Under the pieces are notes generated by a model. It was not told the DNA's origin. It saw only the letters and a program-made list of their open reading frames with translations, and ran no database searches. The position numbers were made by a program, and so were the translations under genes. Below, one piece after another: positions 24,601 to 34,923 of a stretch of DNA of 64,000 nucleotides. Source of the stretch: Asterochloris sp. CNOR1 (Eukaryota > Chlorophyta > Trebouxiophyceae > Trebouxiales > Trebouxiaceae); NCBI GenBank assembly GCA_963969365.1, contig OZ017757.1, positions 434,001 to 498,000 on the forward strand. The letters are read 5' to 3'. Position 1 is the first letter of the stretch, and every line of letters starts with the position of its first letter.

Positions 24601-27600
24601 CAAAAGAGTAGGCACAGGTTGGGGAGCTCACCGGACAATGTCTGTTGTGCTGGGCAGGCTGCTCATAGCAGTAGTGTCTTCTGTAGGAGCAACAGCCGGC
24701 ACAAGTGGGTATGCCTAGTAACCAGGACCTGCTGAGGGGCTGTGACGCGGGGCAGACGGCCTTGCATTGGATGGCTGGCTGGTCTGCTGGCTGTTCCTTT
24801 GAATGTCCAGCACCTGGGACTGCCTCCATGCAAATCATCATCATGCTGGTTCTCACATATGGTGTATGAGCGCTCTTTGGCTGCTGTGTTGTGTGACAAA
24901 CCGGTGTTGGGCAGAGCCTCCTGCGAACTGACAAGGCAATGCTTCTGAGAGACTGCAGGCTGGCGGTCAGAGCATACCTGTTGCTGACCTCTATTCGACA
25001 AGCAGTCACTACAGGGCCCTGATGTCAGCAGCAGCATGGGATCCCAGATGATCACCTCCTGATCCTGGGCTGGAGCCTCTGCCCCGCGCTTCTTGACCTG
25101 CTTGAAGGGTGTCTTCACCTGGTCTTCGCAAATGACACGTCCCTCCTGAAGCCACCTGCAGCAGTAAGGTGCAGCTGCGTTGCTGGAGTCCGCAGTCTGG
25201 AAGCGCACTACTGCTGGAGCCACTTACCGGTACTCTGCATGTGCAGGGCCTGGTGGGCCAAACCTCAGCTTTGTACGAACAAAGTAAAAAGCATCAATAG
25301 TCCCTTAGTGTGAGTGAACCATTACAAGCCTCTGCATGAGGACGACTTTGGCGAGCAGCATCCCACCTTACCTGGTGTTTAGAGGGAAGAAGGTGTTCCT
25401 CACATGTACTTGGTGTTCAGGTCGACAAACTGCTCGATCATCGATACTTTCCCCACTGTGCAGGCCCTTACATGTGCTCAGGTGCAGGGCCTCTTGCGGC
25501 CAGCCTCAGCTGCATTTTTGGATGAAACACAAAGCTTCCCCTCATGTGCAGACAGGCCAGGCGCTCCCCCTTCCTTCAGCCGCCCCACCACATGACAAAG
25601 TAGGGCAGAACTACTCACCTCTCCTTGGTGTGTAGGTGGACAAGATCGTCCCTCAGAAAGTACTTCTCCCCACGGTGCAGGCCCTGGTTGGCGGCACCAG
25701 GCCTGACTGCATCGTACCGCCCCAGATGCCTCTCCAGGATGTAGAGCGGGTGATTTCTGCAGCACAGGCCAGAGCATCTTTGCTGCTGGGCTTCACTATC
25801 TCAAACGCCTTGCAGCCTTCACTACTGCCACTATAAGGTCCTCTAAGCAGGCTGCCTGACAGATACATTGCAGTCCAGCAGTGGCCTCCAGGCTAGTCAG
25901 CGCCGAAATTGCCGCCTCCTGCCGCGCAGCAGTACAAAGCTGGAACTTATGTTGTCGTCATCTTGGCAGGCTCGACCAAGTCATTTCATTCTGGCATCCA
26001 CTCACTGTCACAACGCAGCGTTGAAAGCAGCCCCGCAATCCATGATGCCTGTGCTGTTCAGAAGTGTCAGCTGTCGCTGAGAGTTGCTTCCTTATAATCT
26101 CGCAGCAGGCCAAGACTGGATCTCACCCTGTCTCAAGCAAGGCGAGCTCGCTGAAGCCAGTGCTGACCTGAAGGCATCCAGGCTGCTGGGTGGACTCAAG
26201 ATGGCTCTGTAATACCCAAGCTGCCAGGCCTCAGCACCGCCTGACCCCTGCTGGTGTGCCTGACATCTGTAGCCCCAGGCAGAAGTCTCCAGGCACGCCA
26301 GGCTGACCTAAAGTCATCTACACTGCTGGGCTTGACTTGGTCATGCTCCTTCTGGATCTGCCGCAACTCCTCATCCTCCCTGGCAGCCATGGCTATGCTT
26401 GCCTTGCTGTGCAGTGCCTCCGCCTGGGGCTTGCCTGATGCAGCTGTGCCGCCGTCCTGCTGCTGCATGTGGGCAACACGAGCCTCTCCCTGCACAGCAG
26501 CAGGCCACAGCGACTAGGAGTGCCATGCTGTCACATTCCTGTAAACTTGCAGCTGCAGGCAGCAGCTACACTGCTGTCCACCAGGAGTCTGGCTGCAGGT
26601 GATCTGCCCTGCCACGCTGCTCTACAAGGCCAATGCTTGTGATTCTGGTGCAGCGCTGCCGTCTCAGGCATGCCTGCTGAAACCTGCAGTTGCTTGTCAC
26701 AATCTGCAGGAGTCTGGCCTCAGCCTTACACAGGGGCCCAGTAGGTGCTTGAACCCCGTGCAGTTGCAGGTCAAGTCCCGCAGGGGCCTGCCTCACCTCG
26801 GCCTTGTGCAGGGGAGCCAGGAGGTGCTTAAACCACTTGCTGTCTCGCAGCTTCTGGGTGTAGGGCATGTGGCCAATATAGCGCCGCGTCACGTCCTTGG
26901 CACCACCATTGGCAAAGGCCACCACATATGCCAGGCCACACTGCCTGTACACAGAGCATGGAGGCCTCGGCATGGCATGCCAGCATGTATAGAGAGGTCA
27001 TCCTATACATGATGGACATCTCTGGTTGCCTACAGGACCTGAAACCATACGCGACAGCAGCGCGACAATGTGCCATGACTGCAGCACTGCATGCAAGCAA
27101 TAAGTCTGACAAGATGGGCCAGCAGGCTCTGTAGTCAGCACCCAGGAGGTGCAAAGAAGCCCAAGGGCAGCAGTTGATCTGGCTTACCCCAGGCCACTCT
27201 GTCCCACCATTTCCAGTGCAGAGCAGCCGCTCTCAGCCTGCTAGCATCAAGCACCAGCACAGCAGCGCCCCTTGATGCCGCTTACCCCTCATGTAGCAGC
27301 TTTCCTGCCTTGTCTGTCTCACCTGACGCCTCCGCCCTCGACCTGCTCTGGCTTGTCCAGCCAGTTCAGCAGCGGGTCCACATGCACCCAGCGTCCCTCA
27401 TCCCCACTCCCGCAGAACACCTCTGCCCAGGACATGCACAGCTGACCGCGCTGTGGATCTCGTGCCCAGCTGAGCCCTGCGCCCTTTTTCTTCTGCCGGG
27501 CTACAGAAAGATGTGCAGGACTTGTCGCTGCTTTGACAAGGCAATGGTGGAGGCCTCAGCAACCTTCTACGTCTCCAATTTCACAGCACATTGGGCCCAA

Positions 27601-30600
27601 CTGCTGTCTAGAATGCAGTGCTTGTAGCCCTGAGGGCCAGGTTGCCTGTGCATGTCCCCATTGTGCATGGACGGATGCATGAGGGTGCACTCATTGCCAG
27701 GAGCTTCTGGTCAGCTGCTGATGCACAAGCAGCACCGCCGAACCTGCTGATGCATGGCTAGTACATATGGGGAGCATGCTGCTATTCACAGGAGCCGCCG
27801 GTGCTGCTTGCAGCTGCCAGCAAGCAATCAGCATTGCTTCTATCAGCCCAAGAAGCAAAGCTGTTCGCAGAGTCCACCAATTTTGGCAGCAGCCGGTAAA
27901 GTGCAAGGTGAAGAGCACGCAGTGAGCCCCTGACATGGGCAGCATCAGATTGCAGGCCGAAGTAAAGATATGCCCACCAGAGCTAGGGTGCATGCAGGCT
28001 TGCAAGCAGCACTTGGTGCAGGCATGGGCACCAATAAGTACTGCAGCTTTGACCAGAACAAGCAGGTTGAAAGTGCCCCTGCCACAGCATGATGCAGCAG
28101 CAGCAGCAGCAGCATCCCCTCACGAGGCTAGCTTGCCAGCAGAGGTTCCGGGCCCCTGCCCTGGTGAGGAGACCACAGAATGCTATAGCAGCAAGGGCAT
28201 CCCACCTGAGGCTGGCTTGCCAACAGACATGCTGGGGGAGCCTGGAGTGCCTGCACCATTGCTGGCTGCAGGAGACTTGGCCGCTGATGCTGCAGACTTG
28301 GCTGCAGCGGCAGCTGAGGCCTGCATGGCCATCTGGATCTGGTTGTCAAACTCCACATCTCCCTTTTTGGCCTTTGCGGAGGCATCTGCAGGCATGGCAG
28401 ATGACTAGTCACAATTCTGCACTGCCTTGGCGACACTGGGACATGTCAGGCTGATGTCTTCCATCGAAGAGTCTCCTTGCTGATGCGCTTCTTTGAGAAA
28501 ACACAAGCAGCAAGCAGCTGGTGGTAGACCACGCTGAGGGACAGGCATAGATGCAGTCGTGACCTTTGCGACTCTGTCCACAAGCAGGATGAAGCTTTGA
28601 ACATGTGAACGGCCCCAGCATCCTGGCCTTGGGGGGGAAGAGTGCATAGACCTCCCCTGTCTCTGCAGAGGAATTTATTGCTGCCTGCTGCCAAAAGCAT
28701 GTTGCCAGGTGCATTATGTGCTCACCTGTGGGGGCAGGCCTGCGTCCTGACCTATTGTCTCGCCTGTATTCAACAACTCTGGCTGCCAGCTGCTGCCCTT
28801 CCAAGTGTGTCGGCCCTGCTCAGTGCCTGTGCTGATGCTCAGCGTATGTGCTGACTTGAGAGACATCGCAAGCATCAATCATTCCCAATTCCAGGATCCC
28901 TCTCTGTTTGCTGCTGCCATAGGATCTGATGTGCTAGTAGCCCACCTCAATGGCTGTGCCTACCTGAGGCAGCGCCAGCATCCTGACCCAAGGCAGCTTC
29001 TGCTGGTAGTTGTCACGACTGCCTGCTGCGGCCGCATAGTGTGGACCCTGCCACACTGCCCCCCTCACCGCTTGTGCCCGCTTAAATGAGTTCATTTTGC
29101 CTCAAGGCAGTAAGTGCACTTCACAATACATCTTGCAGCCCATAAGGGGATCCTTGGCCAATTGTGCTCACCTAAGGCAGAGCCAGCATCCTGACCTGCA
29201 GCAGCTTCTGCCTCATCCTCTGCCTTGCGCTTCTTCCCACGCCCAGCCTTCTTGGCTGGCTTTGCTGCAGGTTTGGGGGAGCCCTGGTTGAGCACTGCAG
29301 CAGCAAGCAGCGCTATGGTCAAGAAGGCCCCCAATCAGGTGGCAATGGTCACCTTTGCACAAAGTGCTCCTGCAGCTGACACGGCAGACAGACTGCCATC
29401 AGATGGCATCAAAGAGCTACAGGCGGGTAGTAGGGATGCACCAGGTCATGTGTAAACAGCCTTCAAATCAAGAGTGATCTGGTGCTCCTGGCTTGCAGCG
29501 GGGTCTCTCTCGACTTGGCGCCTGGCCAGCCATTGCCTGCAGCATCTGGTGCAGTAGCGATTCTTGCTTCAACCAAATGCTGGACCCAAATATGCTCTTG
29601 CCGGCAGCAGCGCTGAGCCCTAGGCTGCCGTCTCCTGCTGGTGCCTTATATCTTTTGCCCCTTCCCCGCTCATGTGTAGCAGGTCATAACTGAATCCAGG
29701 ACATGACAAAGATGCTCGACTTGCCGGCAGCGGTGCCATGCACAGCGCCTGGTCGGCCATGTCTTACAAAATCTGATGCGGCAGCAGGTCACACATGGAC
29801 AGCTGCCACACCCAGTGCTGTTGCCAGCAGCAATGGGTGTTGTGGCCAAGTCTTGGGCTGCCTGCACGTGCAGCTTCTGGTGCTGCAGCTGGCCAGTCCA
29901 GACCCTGGCCTTGCCTGCAGCTGTGCCATTCATGGCCAGGTCCTGTGCTGCCTTCTCCTGCAGCTTTCTGCGCTCCCGGAGGTGTGGCGGCGCCCTCAAC
30001 TGGATGGCCCCAAGCGGCTTTAACGGTGCCACCTCCAGCGCTCTGCAGACAGTCAACAGTCTGCCTGGGGCTTGCCTGTACACGGCAGAACCACCAGCAA
30101 GCAGCAGCATGCCAAGGGCAGCAGACTCAAGGTTTCAGCGAGATTAGCAAGAAGGCGGTAACCTAACACAAGGGGTTCTCAATGCCCTGCAAGCTGGCCC
30201 AGACAGGGTGCTGCAAGGGCAGCAGCCTACCTGACAGTGCGGGTCAGCAGCCCTAGTCCCCTGCACAGCGCGACAAATAGCAGGGCCAGCTGCTCATGGC
30301 TGCCCCTCTTGGAGCACACTGCCTCCCTCAGCTTGACACTGGTCCTGTCGAGGAGTGTGCTGTCCTTGGCAGATGCATCCTCCTGCACCATCCAAACGGC
30401 AGCTGTCAGCTTTGGCCCTGCATATTTTGAGCCCCAGCATGCAACACATGGCAAACGCAGCATAACTGAGGCCACTGGATACCAACACCAAGCGTCTCCA
30501 GCAACAACTTTGGCAGAGCACAGGAGTCCATGACAGGGGCCCCTGCTGGCCAGGACACTGCAGAGCTTCCACTCAGCCTGATGCAGGGGCGCGTCTTGGC

Positions 30601-33030
30601 CCCAGTAGCAGAGCATGCCATGTGCAAGCCCAAGGCCCAACAGGTACACTGTCACCACCTGGGATGCCGTGAACTCAACACCTGCTTCCATGAGGACCCT
30701 GCTGGAGCACAGCCCTGCATGTCTGACCTTCTGGACATGGTCATGTGGGCCCACCTGTGGTATACCCCTGGCTACAGTCGTGCAGGCACCTAGCTGTTGC
30801 AGAGCTGTGGCTTACACTGACAGGCTCTGAGCCCCACTCTGGATCCAGCACAATGACGAATGTGCTCTTGAACCAGTTGACCACGGGCCGCAGCGCAGGG
30901 ATGGAGATGCCCTGGGACCGCCTGAAGCGGGGCCGACACCTGGGATCCAGCAGCGACAGCATCAGACCCTGCAGGCAAGCAAGGCAGGGGGCTCAGAAAG
31001 CGGGCTTTCATACAAGGTGTCACAGGATCATCAAGGACTGGCATAGCAAGCAGCAAAGGGTGTGAGCCTCTGCAGTGCACATCACAGGGCCATTCAAAAA
31101 GGGCCACATGAGCAGGACTGTTTACGTCAAGCATCTAAAGGCTGCTCCAGCAGCATAAGCATGAGACCCTGCCAGCATGCAGGTGTCACATGCACAGTCT
31201 GCGAATCCCACAGCAGGGATTAAGATGCCCTGCACAAAAACGACAGGAGATCTGGATCTGGGATACAGCAGCGACAGAATCAGCCCGTGCTGGTGTATCA
31301 GGCTGGGGACTCACATGTGCTGGCAATGCTGCCCAGCCTGTCAAACAACCACAGCCAGCTTGGCTGAATCAGAATGCAGCTGAGGCTGGCAAGGCCTGCA
31401 TTGCATCTGCTCCCATGGGGCTGCGGCTGAGATGCAATTTGGTGGCCGTGGCCGCCATGCTAATCTCTGCTAAGGTGAGCTGAGCGGTTAGCGCTCTGTA
31501 TCTGAGCAAGGCCACAGCTTGAAGAAAAGCTGGCTTCTACAATGGCCAAGCTGCAGCTGCGCCTTGGACATGGCAGGAATTTGTCGCAGCATCTCATGGT
31601 CCTTGCTACAAGATCTTGCCACAACCCACGTGCCGGCAACGCAATTGCATGCACTCCTCATTAAGCAGCACCATGCATTGAAAACAGCAAAGAAGTTGCC
31701 AGATGGGACCTTTCCTCTGCAGCACTTGGTCAGCTGCTGCAACACCATGCCACAGGATGCCAGTCAAATGCCTGTTGCATACAGCAGGTGGCAGGCAGCA
31801 AAGTGCATTGCAAGGGCAACACAGCATTACATAAGAGCTGACGAGCAGCAGCAATTGGCTGCAGCAGCTTCATGCGACAGCCTCATGCGACAGCCTCTAC
31901 ACTGGGAGCAGGCGGTCGATTCGCTTGTAGTGGTTGTAGCTATCTTGTACCATCCGTCAACACTGTACCAGATACGTGGGGCTTTTGGAAACAGCAACTG
32001 CAGAGAGATATGTACCTGTAGTTCTAGGTCATCCGCTGCAGCATCATGCCACAGTCCCCTTGCGAGCAGTGCCATTGCGTGCACATGGTGCACCTGCACT
32101 GCCAGAGCTTTGTCCCTTCTGGTGATGCGCGGGCGCCGCTGCTTGCTGGGCCCATCCAGAATCTCAATGTCTGCAGAATTTGAACCACTGGGAGGTCACA
32201 GTCCAGATGGTGCACAGACAGGAGCCAGAAGGCTGGCATTAGCCTGATGGTGAAAGACGAAGCACTGGTGGGGGCCCTGGTGGCGGGCAGTTGTCACTCA
32301 AGTCCCCACCAAGAGGGCTGCCCACAGCCACGGCTTCAAGCAAGCTGCACCCCAAGGCAGTGGTGGGCCCCCCAGAGGCAAGCAGCCCTCACCAGAGTCC
32401 CTGTCCTCAGCCTCCACCTCAAAGGCTCCCTCAAACTCCTGGGGCCCCGCAAACTCATCCTGCCACCCTGTGTCGCTGTCGCTGCCATGCGCTGCCTCCC
32501 ACTGCAGGCAGGCACTTGTGTTTGAAGACTTGTGGCTCGGCCTGTCTGAACTGACTCATCCTGCAGCCCTGCCTAGCATGGTATCAGCAATCAGGCCTGA
32601 CAGAGACGAATTCATAGCCAGGGGTGCTGACCCCATTGCTCATCTCAGACTCTAAGGCTTCAGGTGCTGCCTGTGCTGGTGATGCACCATTCAGTCACCC
32701 AAAGCGCAGGCTGCACCATAATCCAACACAGACTCCGAGTTTGCTGCTGCCGCCTTTGCTGGTTGTTCACGCCCTCTCAACTGCCAAGGCTGCCTGAACA
32801 GCAGCAGCGCTGAGCCCATTCGTTGATCTCAGACTCTGGTAGCCCTGCCCACCCCCTGTGTTGGCAGGGAGGCATCAAGCTCCAGGCTGCCAGAAGCGCA
32901 GCCGTGTGCCGACCAGAGTGCTCACCTCAGACTCTGAAGCTCCTGCCGGCCCCTGCATGGGCAGGGGTGTGTCCTGCTCCCAGGCCGCCAGGGCAGGGGC
33001 TCCACAGGCCGCGCCAGCATCCTCTTGGAG
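21697..33030 (-). CDS. XPC: XPC/RAD4 nucleotide-excision-repair DNA damage sensor, multi-exon
   Basis: Recognises helix-distorting lesions and recruits TFIIH, with RAD23/centrin. Exons on the minus strand, N to C: acidic linkers 33030-32915 and 32530-32260 (GWQDEFAGPQEFEGAFEVE), about 32170-32010 (VHHVHAMALLARGLWHDA), about 30965-30850 (GISIPALRPVVNWFKSTF), about 30390-30227 (GSHEQLALLFVALCRGLGLL), Lys-rich linkers 30050-29190 (KKAGRGKKRKAEDEAEA), 28395-28183 (GDVEFDNQIQMAMQ), about 27430-27330 (GRWVHVDPLLNWLDKPEQVE), about 26960-26820 (YVVAFANGGAKDVTRRY), about 26490-26330 (REDEELRQIQ), about 25765-25620 (NHPLYILERHLGRYD), about 25160-25050 (WLQEGRVICEDQVK), about 24590-24410 (LYGEWQTEVWVAPEA, VPKNERGNV), about 23740-23555 (KMGIDYAPALRGFSYRGGRA, EGVVVCEEFADEV), about 23080-22930 (LWGDILRTLWHRIRLRNEYG) and 21870-21697 (acidic end, NLEEI stop). 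These cover the transglutaminase-like fold and all three beta-hairpin domains. The start codon is not placed and may lie up to about 33.4 kb. Confidence 0.95.
23430..23500 (-). repeat. Decayed copy of the XPC beta-hairpin-3 exon end
   Basis: The plus-strand text acaacaaccccatcaaggtt and ccctgcctgctccactgccc mirrors the real exon at 23560-23625 (ccacaaccccctcaatgatg, cctctgcctgctccgcactg). On the minus strand it reads DGVVVCNEF against the real EGVVVCEEF. It lies in the next intron. Confidence 0.7.
23865..24080 (-). repeat. Two decayed copies of the XPC beta-hairpin-3 exon start, 158-base period
   Basis: The real exon has cacattgacgtccctggtg at 23717. Matching text occurs at 23875 (cacattgtcctgtcgggttc, then gcagggcaggagcttgctg) and at 24033 (catgttcacgtccctggtg, then ctgtgcacc). 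Both spacings are 158 bases. Confidence 0.8.
25404..25600 (-). repeat. Decayed copies of the XPC HPLY exon
   Basis: The real exon contains tacttctccccacggtgcag ending at 25680. Degenerate forms are tactttccccactgtgcagg at 25445 and cttcccctcatgtgcagaca at 25535. They lie on the 3' side of the exon in the gene's sense. Confidence 0.7.
26135..26260 (-). repeat. Decayed copies of the XPC exon before HPLY
   Basis: The real exon end reads agtcatctacactgctgggc at about 26313. Related text, aggcatccaggctgctgggt, occurs at about 26170, and a further fragment (ttgctgctgggcttcactat) at about 25780. Confidence 0.55.
26600..26800 (-). repeat. 78-base degenerate array beside the XPC DVTRRY exon
   Basis: The real exon end has gccttgtgcaggggagccag at 26801. 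A copy with gccttacacaggggcccagt begins at 26723, 78 bases away, and both carry the next motif (gtgcttgaacc / gtgcttaaacc). The stretch gaaacctgcagttgc near 26674 gives a third copy at about the same spacing. Confidence 0.75.
28960..29010 (-). repeat. Decayed copy of the XPC Lys-rich linker exon start
   Basis: gaggcagcgccagcatcctg at about 28969 repeats aaggcagagccagcatcctg at about 29174, which is the end of the linker exon in plus-strand text. Confidence 0.55.
29700..29910 (-). repeat. Repeated AAQDLA segment of XPC linker
   Basis: Three related units at about 29722, 29820 and 29912, each with gccggcagc / gccagcagc / gcctgcagc followed by a ggccaRgtc motif. On the minus strand the two higher units read AAQDLA in the same open frame, so they could be an in-frame coding duplication. 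The lowest, near 29722, is decayed. Confidence 0.6.
31145..31290 (-). repeat. Two decayed copies of the XPC PALRP exon start
   Basis: The real exon has ccagcagcgacagcatcaga at 30947. Degenerate copies are ccagcagcataagcatgaga at 31147 and acagcagcgacagaatcagc at 31265. The latter also keeps the downstream part (agggcatcttaatccctgct on the minus strand, matching GISIPA). Confidence 0.8.
31590..31680 (-). repeat. Decayed copy of the XPC ALLARGL exon
   Basis: The minus strand reads MHAIALPARGLWQD against the real HAMALLARGLWHDA at about 32080-32040. It is followed by unrelated text, and sits in the intron 3' of the real exon. Confidence 0.75.
32640..32840 (-). repeat. Tandem array of the XPC N-terminal acidic exon boundary
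   Basis: The string cagactc with a preceding CTC/CAC donor context recurs at 32646, 32729, 32830 and 32938 (spacings 83, 101, 108). The last is the donor of the exon that stays open; the others are degenerate, though one could serve as an alternative short exon. Confidence 0.65.
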
Positions 33031-34070
33031 GCTCTGAGGAGGTGCGCGGCTGAGCAGCTGCAGGCAGTGCGCCAGTGTGCACGGGTTGAAGCAGAGCGGA
33101 ACACAGAGATGGTGTGAGGAGCAGGGCTTGGCGGTTTCAGAAAAGCTTGCATTGGGGCCGTGTGGCTCACAGAGCTGCAGTCTTGCAGCAGAGCCAGCTG
33201 CTTGGTGGCCAAGGAAGCAAAGAGGGATCCAAAGGCCTGAGCAGCTGTCAGCTGTGGGCAGCAGACGCGAACTTGCGCAGCCAGCGTAGGCGGCTGACCT
33301 TGCAGGCAGAATCTGAGCTGCTGAATGCGGTGTAGCATCCCACTAAGCAAGCACAGCTGCAAATCTCAGAGGCTGAAGCGACGTCTTGACTAAACATGTG
33401 GGACGGTCAGCTGATCTAGGGTCTATGCAATGGTCAGCTGATCATTCATTTGCCTGCTACAGCAATGCTTCTGCATGCAGCTAGGCCCTCATCCTGTGGG
33501 CAGTGCTGGGTCCTGCAACAAAATGTCCTAGACAGGAAAAGGCATGGTGCCAACAGAAAGGACGTGGTCCTGATTGCTCATATTCAGCAGCAGACACTGA
33601 CAACATTGACATCACAGGCACAGCCAGCCAGCTTATGCGCAGCACTCCTTAAGGCTGTGCACAAACTGACCTGTGCAGCACCTGCTGACTTCATCACATC
33701 CCGATGCCTGCTTGACCGCGACTTAAACTTGTGCAGTGAGGCCATGCTGGCGCCATGGAGCGTCCCTGCATTTGGTGTCATACTTCCTGGCATTGCACTG
33801 ATCCTTGAAATCAACCATGAGCAATTGCATACCTGGCGCTCGTTGCTGTACAGGCTCTGCACCATCCTGTGCTTCATGGTTCGAGTCATTCAAAGTATCA
33901 TCTGCCCAGCGCTTGGGTGCCATTTTGCGTTTCAGAGGATGTGATCTAGTGCTGGGTGCAGTGCTGCGTGTGAGTTCGGGTGTCACAGCACAGCACGACC
34001 TAGGTGCTGCATTGCACCCAATCTGATGAGGTGCCGTGTCACAAGCTTCTGTGCTTCGGCAAATTGGCCC
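33031..34070. other. Stretch without an assignable gene
   Basis: The part next to XPC (33.03-33.4 kb) probably holds its first exon or promoter. From 33.4 to 34.07 kb I see only short frames in both directions with no family signature. Confidence 0.35.
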
Positions 34071-34074
34071 CTGG

Positions 34075-34700
34075 ATGTCATGCAGGAAGGCACTTCTTCT
34101 ACTGACAAAGATGTGTTGTGGTAATGCATACTGCAGCACACTTTCAGTATCTGGCACAGCAAGGACTTGACCTCAGCCGGCTGGCACCCCTCCTGCACCA
34201 GGGTGGGGCCAGGCAAATGACCATAAGCCACAGGGTTGAACAAACTTCTGGTGGAGCAGCAGCATGTGAAATGCTGCCCAGCCCCACACACGGCAGGCAA
34301 GAGTTGATTGTCTTGCAAAATGGCAAGGCTGCCCCTATCACAGTCTACAACCACCCAAAGGTGCCAGCAGAGTGAGAATTGTGGGTCAATGCTTCCATGA
34401 CACCGAAGACCATGATGGCAGACAGCAACATTGAGGCAGTGTGGAGGTTTGGCTGCCACGCGCTCAGGATGTGTAGCGGGATAGTTGCCTCGATTGAAGC
34501 CCTCAGTGAGGCAGCTAGCATCAGCGCTGGAGCCTCTCACTTCTGGCTGAGTAAACACAGATACAATGAGCAGCAAGGCTGGCATCCTGACGCGGTTGCT
34601 CTGAGATGTGGCTTGCAGATCCATTTGGTCTTGCTGAAGCTTAGCCTGGGGCACTGGGGCAGGCTGTCCCCGATGTGTGCACTGTCAAGGGAACCGACTC
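34075..34700 (+). pseudogene. Decayed third copy of the zinc-ribbon repeat gene
   Basis: On the plus strand, opposite to the 18-21 kb pair. It keeps recognisable landmarks in the right order: AQQGLDLSRLAPLLHQ (open copy: EEQAGPDISRLAPHLQQ), NHPKVPAEW (NHPEVAAEW) and GWHPDAVAL followed by a VHW-like segment (GWHPDQVTL). The frame is interrupted and the zinc-ligand Cys pairs are gone. It is much more diverged than the tandem pair, so it is an older copy. Confidence 0.65.
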
Positions 34701-34923
34701 CCCATCTCCACCCGGCCAGGCTGTCAGTGCTTGCAACTGGCTGCCTGTGTAGTACCCAGAGGCAGCTGATATGAGGGTCGTCAGCTCAACAGCACCTTGA
34801 GACCCTAAAGGCCAACAGGCACGCTGGCTGACCCCATCTTTTGCTAAGGTGTACATACTGCCTTGGCCTGCTCTGGGCCCCCATTCTGGGGCGTGATACT
34901 GGTGCAGATTGAGCAATTTCAGG

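Noticed and set aside
33450-33944. Plus-strand 164-residue frame between XPC and the zinc-ribbon remnant
   Set aside because: No recognisable family, no splice partner, and codon pattern no better than the surrounding shadows.
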